In this document: positions 6,578 through 14,055 of the stretch, piece after piece | Numbering within the stretch: position 1 is the stretch's first letter | Layout: each line of letters starts with the position of its first letter | Assembly: GCA_011620245.1 (NCBI GenBank) | Contig: WOZN01000209.1 | Coordinates: forward strand, 1 to 14,206 | Source of the DNA: Acidovorax sp. | Lineage (GTDB): Bacteria; Pseudomonadota; Gammaproteobacteria; Burkholderiales; Burkholderiaceae_C | DNA: 14,206 bases | Direction of reading: 5' to 3' | Translations under genes and position numbers: made by a program | Notes under the pieces: model-generated | What the model was told of the DNA's origin: nothing | The model's database searches: none | The model's input: only the letters and a program-made list of their open reading frames with translations

Positions 6578-7929
6578 GAAGCAATGATCTTCGCGGCGCA
6601 CTTACGATTGATGCGAATGCTCAAGCTTGGCAGACGATGCAACGCCATCATTATCAGTGCCGCTGCGATCCAATGAATGTGCCCGCTCAGCACCAAATTG
6701 GGCTGCGCATAGAAAACCGCCAAGACAGCCAGCGACAAAGCAAGATTCGCTTCGAATGTCACACCTATACCGCAATCAGGTATCCGGCACAGAAGCGCCT
6801 GAACCACACGCAATAAGCAACCAAAAAGCACGCCAGTCGGCACGATCCCCGGCAAATGGAATTGCATCAACCCCAGAGTCAGCAGATCAACGGGTATACC
6901 AGCGGTTACGCCCGCCTCCCCCTTTGGCGCCCCCATGATGACGGCGGTATTGATCTGACTCACCGGCTCAAGCCAGTTCGTCCACAAGGATGATGGAAGC
7001 AGGTAGACGGGTGACCACAGAAAATGCACAAAGCCGAGAAAAAGGTGCTCTTCGTGATCGAGTTGGGCAAAAAAGCTGCCAAACGGAAAAGAAAGTTCTC
7101 TGGCGAGAAACGCCATGAGATTATCCGCCGATTTCAGGTCGAGCCAGACACTGAGCGCGTAGGCACCAACCAAAAGGCCAACAAAACTGACTCCACCGCT
7201 CGTAATCAGGCGCAGTGGCGAGCGACTTCCATACATGGCAAGTGCAAGCGGGAATGTGGCAATAAACACCAGAAAACCCAATCTTCCGAGCCAGCCATAC
7301 AAAACGTACAAACTGAAAAAGAAGGAAAGCATCAACCCCATATAGACGGAAAGGCGCCTGTCTCTTGACAAGCACAGCCCAAAAAAACCGAATGCAGAAA
7401 CCATGGCCAGCGCCCCGAAGGGCTTGAGAAAGCTCAAAGGATTGGGGGGGACGGCATCGAACAAGCCCGAGCGTATCGAGTTCGAATATTCCAAATACCC
7501 AAGAAAACCGCCATAGGCGTACGTATATGCTGCCTGCGCGACGACGGCCAGAAATAATAGAAACCAGAACGCGCGAGCCCATCGAGCGCCGTTAGTGGCG
7601 GCGGGTTTAATTGACAGCGTTATGGGCAATCGCCAGATCGAGCCAGCCAGATACCAACCGGTCAGCACGCCAAAGAGCAGCAACATGGCACCGATGTTGA
7701 GTACAATATATTGATCTTGAAAGGGCAAAATCCATCGCGCCCAAGATGGATTTTCACCGGCCTTTGTTGCATGAAGCACCAATACCCAACCGACACCATA
7801 CATGCCGCCCATGGCAAGCAAGGCCCAATCCAGCAGGGTCACGCGCCTGACCCGCATACTGTGCGCGATCGCCAGAACACCACAGAGGACTGCAAACAGC
7901 GCCCCGAATAGGGTTGTGATCTCAATCAC
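6574..7929 (-). CDS. wzy: O-antigen/polysaccharide polymerase (Wzy-like integral membrane protein)
   Basis: About 451 residues with roughly ten or more hydrophobic helices across the whole length, for example ITTLFGALFAVLCGVLAIAH near the start and FWFLLFLAVVAQAAYTYAYG mid-protein, and a long loop around 290-350 (HEEHLFLGFVHFLWSPVYLL). Wzy proteins are poorly conserved, so the call rests on topology, length and its place among wzx, wzz and glycosyltransferase genes. Wzy joins lipid-linked repeat units in the periplasmic leaflet. The GTG at 7929 is preferred over an upstream TTG at 7950 because AGGAG stands 7 bases before it. Base composition is lower (about 47% GC in 7021-7080) than in flanking genes, common for wzy genes acquired by transfer. 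It contains short T7 and C7 runs on the coding strand. Confidence 0.82.
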   Translation of the reverse strand: MIEITTLFGALFAVLCGVLAIAHSMRVRRVTLLDWALLAMGGMYGVGWVLVLHATKAGENPSWARWILPFQDQYIVLNIGAMLLLFGVLTGWYLAGSIWRLPITLSIKPAATNGARWARAFWFLLFLAVVAQAAYTYAYGGFLGYLEYSNSIRSGLFDAVPPNPLSFLKPFGALAMVSAFGFFGLCLSRDRRLSVYMGLMLSFFFSLYVLYGWLGRLGFLVFIATFPLALAMYGSRSPLRLITSGGVSFVGLLVGAYALSVWLDLKSADNLMAFLARELSFPFGSFFAQLDHEEHLFLGFVHFLWSPVYLLPSSLWTNWLEPVSQINTAVIMGAPKGEAGVTAGIPVDLLTLGLMQFHLPGIVPTGVLFGCLLRVVQALLCRIPDCGIGVTFEANLALSLAVLAVFYAQPNLVLSGHIHWIAAALIMMALHRLPSLSIRINRKCAAKIIAS

Positions 7930-7936
7930 GGTGCAG

Positions 7937-7941
7937 CTCCT
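7937..7941 (-). promoter_or_regulatory. Ribosome binding site of the polymerase gene
   Basis: AGGAG on the minus strand ends 7 bases before the GTG at 7929-7927. It decides in favour of this start over the in-frame TTG at 7950. Confidence 0.75.
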
Positions 7942-7981
7942 GGCACGCAATTCCAGCGACCAAGGTTCGGTTGCGCATATA

Positions 7982-9094
7982 TCACGCCTGATATCCCTTG
8001 CCTTCCGGCAACATCACCCGCAGATACCCCTCCACGGCCTCATCCACGCCAAATTCGAGCGCTCGGGTGGTGACATCGGGATGTATTGCTTCGTCCAGGG
8101 TCGCCGCCATGGCTTCGGCCAGTGCCGCCACGTCCCCCACAGGCACCAGCCGCCCCCAGCGCCCACCCTCCAGAATCTCCGCCGGGCCGGACGGGCAGTC
8201 GGTGCTCACCACCGGCGCGCCGCAGGCCATAGCTTGAATCAAAACCCCAGGCAATCCCTCGTATTTGGACGAAAGCACGAAAACCGCAGCCCGTGCCATA
8301 TAGGCGAACGGATTGGCCATGAAGCCGGGCAGTTGCACGTCGTCTTCCAGGTTCAACTCTTGCACCAGCGCCTCCAGCCGAGGGCGCAGCTCGCCTTCGC
8401 CCAGAATCATCAGGCGTGCGGGGCGCCGGGCGCGCAGCAAGCCGAAGGCCCGGATCAAGGCCGGAAAGTCTTTTGCCTCTGTCAGTCGACCCACGCCCAG
8501 GAACACAGGCGGCTCGCCTTCGGCGAACCAAGGGTGATCGACCGACGCTTGCGACTTGAGCGACAGATCGTCCGTGACGACGGGGTTGTAAAGGGTATGC
8601 ACCTTGGCCGGATCGAGGCCGATCGTGCGCACCAGATCATCCGCCACCCCCTTCGAGACGGCCACCACCGCGTCGGCCCACGGATAGACCCGGCGCATGA
8701 ACCAGGGCACCACCAGCCCGCGGCGATTGCCGGGCCGCGCTTGGCTCAAGGTGCTGCGCTCACTTACCACCAGCCGTGTCGGCACGCCCGCCAACCGGTG
8801 CGCAAGACAGGCGATGACATTGGCATGATTGAGCGCGCCGAGCAGCGCCCGCGGCTGCTCCCGTCGCAGGTACCGGACCAGGCCGGGCAGCGAGCGAATG
8901 ACCCGCGCCGCGCCAAGATCGACCACCCGCACATGGGGGCTGACGTCCGCCAGATACGGGCCTTCGGCACTGGCAAGCACGAGGTCGGTGGCAATGCCAC
9001 GCGCGGCAAAGCCATTGGCCAGCAATACCATCACCCGTTCGGCACCGCCGCCGCGCAGGGAGGGCAAATAAATAGCGAGTTTGCCGTAAATCAC
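7982..9094 (-). CDS. GT4-family glycosyltransferase with an E-x7-Q variant motif
   Basis: 370 residues starting at a GTG two bases after the methyltransferase stop. The N-terminal loop reads YLPSLRGGGAERVM (GGGAER 15-20). The donor-binding domain has GRLTEAKDF (202-210), LGEGELRPRL (231-240) and SSKYEGLPGVLIQAMACG followed by CPSGPAEIL. The first Glu of the E-x7-E motif is present (Glu279), but the second position is Gln287; from memory related hexosaminyl transferases with the CPSGPAEIL signature also show Gln here, so activity is likely kept. It would add one sugar to the lipid-linked repeat unit in the cytoplasm. It is followed after 52 bp by the polymerase gene. Donor and acceptor are unknown. 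Confidence 0.88.
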   Translation of the reverse strand: MIYGKLAIYLPSLRGGGAERVMVLLANGFAARGIATDLVLASAEGPYLADVSPHVRVVDLGAARVIRSLPGLVRYLRREQPRALLGALNHANVIACLAHRLAGVPTRLVVSERSTLSQARPGNRRGLVVPWFMRRVYPWADAVVAVSKGVADDLVRTIGLDPAKVHTLYNPVVTDDLSLKSQASVDHPWFAEGEPPVFLGVGRLTEAKDFPALIRAFGLLRARRPARLMILGEGELRPRLEALVQELNLEDDVQLPGFMANPFAYMARAAVFVLSSKYEGLPGVLIQAMACGAPVVSTDCPSGPAEILEGGRWGRLVPVGDVAALAEAMAATLDEAIHPDVTTRALEFGVDEAVEGYLRVMLPEGKGYQA

Positions 9095-9096
9095 TT

Positions 9097-9792
9097 TTAA
9101 CCCATCTGCTCTGGCTTCTTCGCCATTACTAATAAGTGGGGATCAGCAATTCCTTCCCCCATTTTTGCAAGCACTACTCGAATAGATGACTTAATAAAAT
9201 TGCGCAACCCTTTTCTTTCCCAGTCAATAAATGTGCTTAACCAAGTCTTCTGAATTTGAAACCCTTTGCCTTCAAGAAGCTGTCGCATTGCGTATTTATC
9301 AAACGTTTGTAAATGACCTACCTTATGAAATACGCAACCGCACTCAGGGCAAACAACACGGCTTGCCCCCAAATCCTCGCGATAAGGTGTAGAACAGAGC
9401 AAATAACCGCCGGGCCTAAGCACTCGCAATACTTCACTCAATGATCCAGCCAACACCTCGTCATCCAAATGCTCCAACACTTCAGACATGACGACAACAT
9501 CGAAGCTGTTATCCAAAAAAGGGATCGCTTGGGCATACCCACACTGAGCACGATCCGCCATGCTTAATTCTTCTCGCAAGCGTTCAATCGCTCGTTGACT
9601 AGGGTCTAGGGAATGCATGAGAACCCCTTTCTCGATACCAAGACGCTCCAATGCCCCGCTACCTATCCCTATGTTCAGCACTGTTTGACCAACATTTAAG
9701 TATTTGAGCATGAAGCGTTGCCTCGCTTCAGGAAATTTATGGTCTTCAAGGCCCTCGTTTTGAAAATAATTCCATATTTTATCTTGTTCCAT
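9097..9792 (-). CDS. Class I SAM-dependent methyltransferase
   Basis: 231 residues from the chosen ATG. SAM-binding motif I is VLNIGIGSGAL (38-48), with the acidic residue Asp63 after strand 2, then DVVVMSEVLEHL (98-109) and LRPGGYLLCSTP (125-136), as in Methyltransf_11 proteins. A CPECGCVFHKVGH insert (148-160) with Cys and His residues may bind zinc; similar inserts occur in cluster-associated methyltransferases. It probably methylates a sugar of the polysaccharide, or caps chains, but the target cannot be read from sequence. The frame is open further upstream, but AGAAGG stands 9 bases before the ATG at 9792. The start lies inside the flippase gene, giving a 14-bp overlap. GC is about 47% (9121-9180), well below the glycosyltransferases next to it, suggesting separate acquisition. 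Confidence 0.85.
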   Translation of the reverse strand: MEQDKIWNYFQNEGLEDHKFPEARQRFMLKYLNVGQTVLNIGIGSGALERLGIEKGVLMHSLDPSQRAIERLREELSMADRAQCGYAQAIPFLDNSFDVVVMSEVLEHLDDEVLAGSLSEVLRVLRPGGYLLCSTPYREDLGASRVVCPECGCVFHKVGHLQTFDKYAMRQLLEGKGFQIQKTWLSTFIDWERKGLRNFIKSSIRVVLAKMGEGIADPHLLVMAKKPEQMG

Positions 9793-11254
9793 TATGACCA
9801 TCCTTCTGAGCGTTTGTTCGACCTGGCAATACTGTGTGAAACACTCGCATGACTGGGTAGCGAATACCGCCAACATTTAATGCGGTACTTACAAATACCG
9901 CACTCAAAATCGCAAACGCCAAGCCAATGGATAAATTAATCCATGATGCGCCAGTTCCTGCAGAACCTAGTGCAGCAGCCATTCCTGAAACCAATCCCAC
10001 AAGCATGGCTTTTAGCAGCATCAACATTAAAGCTGGCATGGGGAATACCTTGGCGCCGAACCACGCGCTGAAACACATAGCAATGGAATATGCGAATAAT
10101 GTCGCTAATGCAGCACCAACGATTCCGCTCAAAGGAATCAGAAACAAATTCAATATGAAGTTTATCCCTGCCGCAACCCCGCCAGTAATAACCAGCCAAC
10201 CACCACTCCGCCCAAGATGAAATGCAATATCAAAGTAATATGCCTTGATGCCTGCAAACGCAGAGGCCAGCGCTATCCAGGGTAAAATGCGCAACGCATC
10301 TTCGCGAAACGTTGAGCCGATTATCAGGGAAACCAGCAAGGGCCCGAGAACAATAAGCATGGCTGCTGCTGCGAGCGATACGGCGGAGATCAATTCACCA
10401 TTGATGCGAAGTTCGGCCTCGGCGACATCGGCGCCTTTGTTTTCTAGGCCATGGACAACGAGTGGATATGCCGCGGTGTGAATGACGGACAGCAGCAAGG
10501 TGATCGCAGGAAACACCAGATCGTAGGCCGCAGCATAGGCACCCACCGCCGCCTCATCAAGAAACCAGGCGAGCATGAACCGGTCGGAACCCGAGACCAC
10601 CCAGGCAAGCGCAAAGGTGACGGTGAGCGGCAAGCCGTAGCGCAACTGTTCGCGTAATTGGCTGGCCGCAGGCCAAGCGGGGCGCACGCCTTTCCAAGCG
10701 GCTAGGCCAAACAGCAAAAAGGCCAGCGCGTGGCCGGCGATGAGCCCGAGCAAGGGGGCCAAAGCGCCGAGACCGATCCAGGCCAGCAGGGCACCGATCG
10801 ACAGCGCGATGACCGCCTTGCTGCCCAGCAGTTTGCCGTAGGGAAGGGGCGCGAGACGGGCGCGCAACAGCTCCAGGCCGAGTTCGAACCAGGCTTGCGT
10901 CAGCAACAGCGGCACCGCCAGCGCGAGCAGGCGCTGCCAGACGGAGTCCGGCCACCACAGCGCCAGCAGCGATCCCACCCCGGTGACCGCCAGGGCCAGC
11001 GTCAAAAACAATGCGAAGATACCGGCCAGGAAAGCTTGCGTATCATCGCCCTGGGCGTGCAGGAAACGCAGCAGCACCAGCCGCAGCCACTGAAACACCA
11101 CCGCATTGGCCAGCCCCACGCCGGCCAGCACGAGGGCGTAACGGCCGAACTCATCGGGTGCCAGCAGTCGCGTATAGACGGCCAGTGCCGCGAAGTTGAC
11201 CAGGCCGGGCACGCCGCGGGCGAGCAGATAGTAGGCGGCGTGCCGGATCAGCAT
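9779..11254 (-). CDS. wzx: Polysaccharide repeat-unit flippase, Wzx type (MOP superfamily)
   Basis: 491 residues with about 12-14 predicted membrane helices. The N-terminus (GVPGLVNFAALAVYTRLLAP followed by DEFGRYALVL) is the standard opening of Wzx/RfbX-type flippases, and SGSDRFMLAWFLDEAAVGAY (mid-protein) is the conserved helix 7-8 region. It would move undecaprenyl-diphosphate-linked repeat units across the inner membrane for Wzy. The ATG at 11254 follows wzz by 113 bp; an AT-rich stretch with TATAAG lies within 15 bases upstream of the start, too close for a conventional leader. Base composition changes along the gene: about 70% GC at 10741-10800 but about 45% at 9901-9960, as if the 3' half and the following methyltransferase gene came from another source. 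The reading frame is intact. Confidence 0.9.
   Translation of the reverse strand: MLIRHAAYYLLARGVPGLVNFAALAVYTRLLAPDEFGRYALVLAGVGLANAVVFQWLRLVLLRFLHAQGDDTQAFLAGIFALFLTLALAVTGVGSLLALWWPDSVWQRLLALAVPLLLTQAWFELGLELLRARLAPLPYGKLLGSKAVIALSIGALLAWIGLGALAPLLGLIAGHALAFLLFGLAAWKGVRPAWPAASQLREQLRYGLPLTVTFALAWVVSGSDRFMLAWFLDEAAVGAYAAAYDLVFPAITLLLSVIHTAAYPLVVHGLENKGADVAEAELRINGELISAVSLAAAAMLIVLGPLLVSLIIGSTFREDALRILPWIALASAFAGIKAYYFDIAFHLGRSGGWLVITGGVAAGINFILNLFLIPLSGIVGAALATLFAYSIAMCFSAWFGAKVFPMPALMLMLLKAMLVGLVSGMAAALGSAGTGASWINLSIGLAFAILSAVFVSTALNVGGIRYPVMRVFHTVLPGRTNAQKDGHNGTR
9802..9807 (-). promoter_or_regulatory. Ribosome binding site of the methyltransferase gene, inside the flippase coding sequence
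   Basis: AGAAGG on the minus strand, 9 bases before the ATG at 9792-9790. It abuts an alternative ATG at 9801 too closely to serve that one, so the start at 9792 is preferred. Confidence 0.6.
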
Positions 11255-11367
11255 GGGGACTTATACAATAGACGAGCCTGCTGCGTAAGCGAGTGAAAAA
11301 CGGCTGATTGCAGGCATCGGCTGTTTGAGTGCGTGTCAGTGGTGGTTGCTGCGGCGCCCATGTGGGG

Positions 11368-12549
11368 TCAGGCGCCGGTGGTTTCTTCGTCCTCTCTGCG
11401 CCACCACGCCCGCACCAGCGCGCCGAACACGACGAGCATGCCGCCCAGCATGCCGCCCAGGACGATGCCGAGTGCCAGACCCGGTTTGCGTACCTTTACT
11501 TCGGCGCTTTCCGGGGAGGCGACGAAGCGCATGGCCTGCAGGTAGGTGCTGATCCAAGCTTGGCGCTCGACATCGAGCTCGTTCCAGGTTTGCTCGACGA
11601 TATCGATCGCTTTGTCCTGGCCTTGGAAGACCGCGGTCTGCACGTTCTTCAGCTCTTCAAGAAAGGCACGGCCCGGAGCGGTCTGTTGCAGCGCCTGTTG
11701 CGCCTGGCAGTAGTAGTCGCGTTTCAGCGCCACGCTGATGCGCTCGCGTTCGCGGCGCGCCTCGGCGAGCTTCATGTCGGCGATCTGGATTTCTGCTGCA
11801 ACGAGCTGTGACACTGGCGACAGGAAGCGCTCGCCGCCTTTTTCCAGCGAAACAATCTGACGGTTGTCGACCGCTGCAGCGGCCGGATTGCGGGCGATGA
11901 TGTCGCGCAGGGTGGCAACGCGCTTTTCTTCCTGGGTGATGGCGAAGTCGTTGTCGATCTGGGCGTTGCGCAGCTCTTGCTCGCGGGTGCGAAATCCCGC
12001 GCATTGAGCCGGCATTGTGTCCTCGAAATCGACTCGGATGATGGTGTCGCGCACGTACTCGCCGAGCAGGGTAACCGGCGTGCCGTGGGTCGGCTTTTTG
12101 TGCTTGAACTGGATGCGCATGCCGATCATGGCGCCCGGATCATCCTTTTCGGCGACCTTGACGCCAAATGTTTTCTGATCCTTGTCGGTGAAAGCGAATT
12201 CTGGCTTGAGGGTCTCGCGCAGCGCGTCCTGATTTTCCGCCAGCTTGTACAACAGGTCTCCGTCAATAGTGCCCACCAGGCCACTGCTTTGAAGGTATTG
12301 CTGCAGCCGCGGGCCGCTTGAAAAGACGGTTTGATAGCGCTTGTAGTTGCCGGCCGATATGCCCGGCGTGAGAAAAATCTCCTCGGTAACGTATTTCGTT
12401 AAATATAAGCTTGCGCCACCACCGAGTAAGGCGCCAAAGATTCCAATGCCTGCGATCAGCGCCTTTTGCCGCCAGAGCACCGTGACCAACTGGCGGAGAT
12501 CGATTTCGCCGCCGGCGTAGCCTTGGGCGCTTGACGGGGGTGTCTGCAT
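11368..12549 (-). CDS. wzz: Polysaccharide chain-length determinant (Wzz, polysaccharide co-polymerase)
   Basis: 393 residues with the two-helix Wzz topology: a cytoplasmic N-terminus with IDLRQLVTVLWRQK, a first membrane helix at about 29-50, a long periplasmic domain rich in coiled-coil-like segments (for example RTREQELRNAQIDNDFAITQ and later helices at 230-330), and a second helix at about 357-379 containing the Pro/Gly-rich KPGLALGIVLGGMLGGMLVV. There is no C-terminal tyrosine kinase domain. Wzz proteins form periplasmic oligomers that set the modal length of Wzy-made polymer. It is the first gene of the minus-strand cluster and follows an AT-rich, promoter-like region. No strong Shine-Dalgarno is visible before the ATG at 12549. 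Total length is slightly above the classical O-antigen Wzz proteins of about 325-360 residues. Confidence 0.88.
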   Translation of the reverse strand: MQTPPSSAQGYAGGEIDLRQLVTVLWRQKALIAGIGIFGALLGGGASLYLTKYVTEEIFLTPGISAGNYKRYQTVFSSGPRLQQYLQSSGLVGTIDGDLLYKLAENQDALRETLKPEFAFTDKDQKTFGVKVAEKDDPGAMIGMRIQFKHKKPTHGTPVTLLGEYVRDTIIRVDFEDTMPAQCAGFRTREQELRNAQIDNDFAITQEEKRVATLRDIIARNPAAAAVDNRQIVSLEKGGERFLSPVSQLVAAEIQIADMKLAEARRERERISVALKRDYYCQAQQALQQTAPGRAFLEELKNVQTAVFQGQDKAIDIVEQTWNELDVERQAWISTYLQAMRFVASPESAEVKVRKPGLALGIVLGGMLGGMLVVFGALVRAWWRREDEETTGA

Positions 12550-12585
12550 GCTGGGGGTCCGAATTTATATGAACAAAATATTATG

Positions 12586-12614
12586 AATTTATCGTCACTT
12601 GATTATAGAATCAA
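12586..12614 (-). promoter_or_regulatory. Candidate sigma-70 promoter for the polysaccharide operon
   Basis: Reading the minus strand, TTGATT (12614-12609) is followed after 17 bases by TAAATT (12591-12586), each matching the consensus at four of six positions. The region 12560-12620 is strikingly AT-rich compared with its surroundings and lies just upstream of wzz. A perfect TATAAT sits in the spacer (12607-12602) but has no matching -35 element at the right distance, so the exact -10 is uncertain. Confidence 0.4.
12599..12614. promoter_or_regulatory. Operator-like inverted repeat TTGATT-N4-AATCAA
   Basis: A perfect 6-bp inverted repeat with a 4-base centre overlaps the candidate -35 element before wzz. 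Its size and place fit a binding site for a dimeric regulator, but no cognate regulator is encoded in the window, and such a short AT-rich repeat could be chance. Confidence 0.3.
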
Positions 12615-12720
12615 TAGCAACGCGGTTTGAGCATTTGGCGATTTCTGCTGCCAGGGCGCTTACGAATCGACACACCGGATGTCGATCTTCAACCGCTCGG
12701 TCCGCTCGGCGTGACGCGCC

Positions 12721-12736
12721 ATCGCGCTGCCGCGAT
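12721..12736. terminator. Hairpin downstream of the aldo/keto reductase gene, possible weak terminator
   Basis: ATCGCG-CTGC-CGCGAT is a perfect 6-bp stem with a 4-base loop, 40 bp beyond the reductase stop and before the operon promoter region. There is no T run on the minus strand, so intrinsic termination is doubtful. The rest of the 226-bp gap (12550-12775) holds no gene I can support. Confidence 0.25.
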
Positions 12737-12775
12737 CGTAGGCTGAAAGTCGGCCAGCCGGGGCAGTGGACGGCC

Positions 12776-13861
12776 TCAGGCCTTCATGTGATCCCGATAC
12801 TGCGCCATCCTTTTCAGCTGCCAACCCGGATACTCCTCCGGCAGGCGGCTCGCCTCATCCAGGGCCGCCAGTTCGTCATCGGACAAGCGCACCTGGGCTG
12901 CCAGGATGTTGTCCTTGAGCTGCTCGGGGCGCTTGGCGCCGATGATGATGCTGGTCACGGTCTTTTGATGCAGCAGCCACGCCAGGGCGATTTGCGCCAC
13001 GCTGACCGGCTGGCCGTCGATCTGCTTGCCGGCGGCAATCTCGCGCATGACCTTGATGACCTGACTGCCCCGCTCCCGGTTGACGGGCGGAAAGTCGAAC
13101 TTGGCGCGCCGGTTTTCTTCCGAAACGTTCGGGCCTTCGTATTTGCCGGACAGATAACCGCCGGCCAGCGGGCTCCACACCATCAGCCCGACTTTTTCGG
13201 ATTCGAGCATCGGGATGACGTCCCGCTCCAGGTCACGGCCGACCAGGGTGTAATAAGCCTGCAGGGAAATGATCGGGCACAGGTGCCGCGCCTGGGTGAT
13301 GCCGATGGCTTTCATCACCTGCCAGGCCGCCCAGTTGGACAGGCCCACGTAGCGCACGTGGCCGTGCTGTACCAGGGTGTTCAAGGCCTCCAGGGTTTCT
13401 TCGATCGGCGTGGCCGGGTCGAAGCCGTGGATTTGGTAGAGGTCGATGTAGTCGGTCTGCAGGCGCTGCAGACTGGCCTGGCATTGGCTCATGATGTGGC
13501 CACGGGAGGCGCCGCGGGCGTTGGGCCCATCGCCCATCGGGCCGAGGACTTTGGTGGCCAGCACGATATCCTCGCGGCGAACGCCGAGATTCTTCAGCGA
13601 TTGGCCGACGATGCGCTCGCTGGCACCAAAACCGTAGACGTTGGCGGTGTCGATGAAGTTGATGCCCGCCTCCAGGGCGATCTTCATCAGTTCGTCGGCC
13701 TGCTCCTGCTGCAAATTGCCGATCAGGCCCCAGATGCCCTTGTCGCCACCGAAGGTCATGGCCCCCAGGCACAGTTCGGAGACGAACAGGCCCGAGTTGC
13801 CGAGCTTGCGATAGCGCAGGCCTTTTTCTGCATCGAACCGCGGTAGCGTGTGCGTGGTCAT
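12776..13861 (-). CDS. Aldo/keto reductase (NADPH-dependent oxidoreductase)
   Basis: 361 residues from the ATG at 13861. The aldo/keto reductase (alpha/beta)8 barrel is complete, with catalytic tetrad Asp71 and Tyr76 (FIDTANVYGFGASE), Lys104 (LATKVLG) and His145 (YQIHGFD). The C-terminal cofactor region contains TSIIIGAKRPEQLKDN, which binds the phosphate end of NADP(H) in relatives. Such soluble enzymes reduce aldehydes and ketones; the physiological substrate cannot be told. The frame stays open 75 codons upstream, but that extension is low-complexity, and GAGG stands 6 bases before the chosen ATG. It lies 194 bp downstream of psd in the same direction and is separated from wzz by its own gap, so it is more likely chromosomal flank than part of the polysaccharide operon. 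Confidence 0.93.
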   Translation of the reverse strand: MTTHTLPRFDAEKGLRYRKLGNSGLFVSELCLGAMTFGGDKGIWGLIGNLQQEQADELMKIALEAGINFIDTANVYGFGASERIVGQSLKNLGVRREDIVLATKVLGPMGDGPNARGASRGHIMSQCQASLQRLQTDYIDLYQIHGFDPATPIEETLEALNTLVQHGHVRYVGLSNWAAWQVMKAIGITQARHLCPIISLQAYYTLVGRDLERDVIPMLESEKVGLMVWSPLAGGYLSGKYEGPNVSEENRRAKFDFPPVNRERGSQVIKVMREIAAGKQIDGQPVSVAQIALAWLLHQKTVTSIIIGAKRPEQLKDNILAAQVRLSDDELAALDEASRLPEEYPGWQLKRMAQYRDHMKA

Positions 13862-13867
13862 GTGGTG

Positions 13868-13871
13868 CCTC
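13868..13871 (-). promoter_or_regulatory. Ribosome binding site of the aldo/keto reductase gene
   Basis: GAGG on the minus strand, 6 bases before the ATG at 13861-13859. It supports this start over in-frame upstream ATGs at 13876 and 14086. Confidence 0.6.
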
Positions 13872-14055
13872 GTCATGAACTGGGTTGATGTTGAAAAGCT
13901 TGTCGCGGACGTCGCTGTTTGACGAGCGCTTGCAGCCGCGCGACCAGTGAGGGGGTCTGATCGTGAAGTGACGCTGCCGTCGCTGCCGCGCCCCACGGGG
14001 GCCGATCCGCTGCGAAGGCGACCATTGGCCCAGCCACGGACGCCGGCCGCGCCGC

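Noticed and set aside
7802..9100. Long plus-strand open frame of 432 codons
   Set aside because: It is the antisense of the glycosyltransferase at 7982-9094, is rich in His/Arg/Gln and has no family resemblance; a typical shadow in GC-rich DNA.
12599..13846. Plus-strand open frame of 415 codons opposite the aldo/keto reductase
   Set aside because: The minus strand encodes a complete aldo/keto reductase with its catalytic tetrad; this frame has no conserved motif.
13837..13849. CGCGGTAGCGTG resembles the ops/JUMPStart element (GGCGGTAG...) recognised by RfaH
   Set aside because: It lies on the plus strand inside the aldo/keto reductase coding sequence, antisense to the polysaccharide operon, so it cannot act on that transcript; probably chance.
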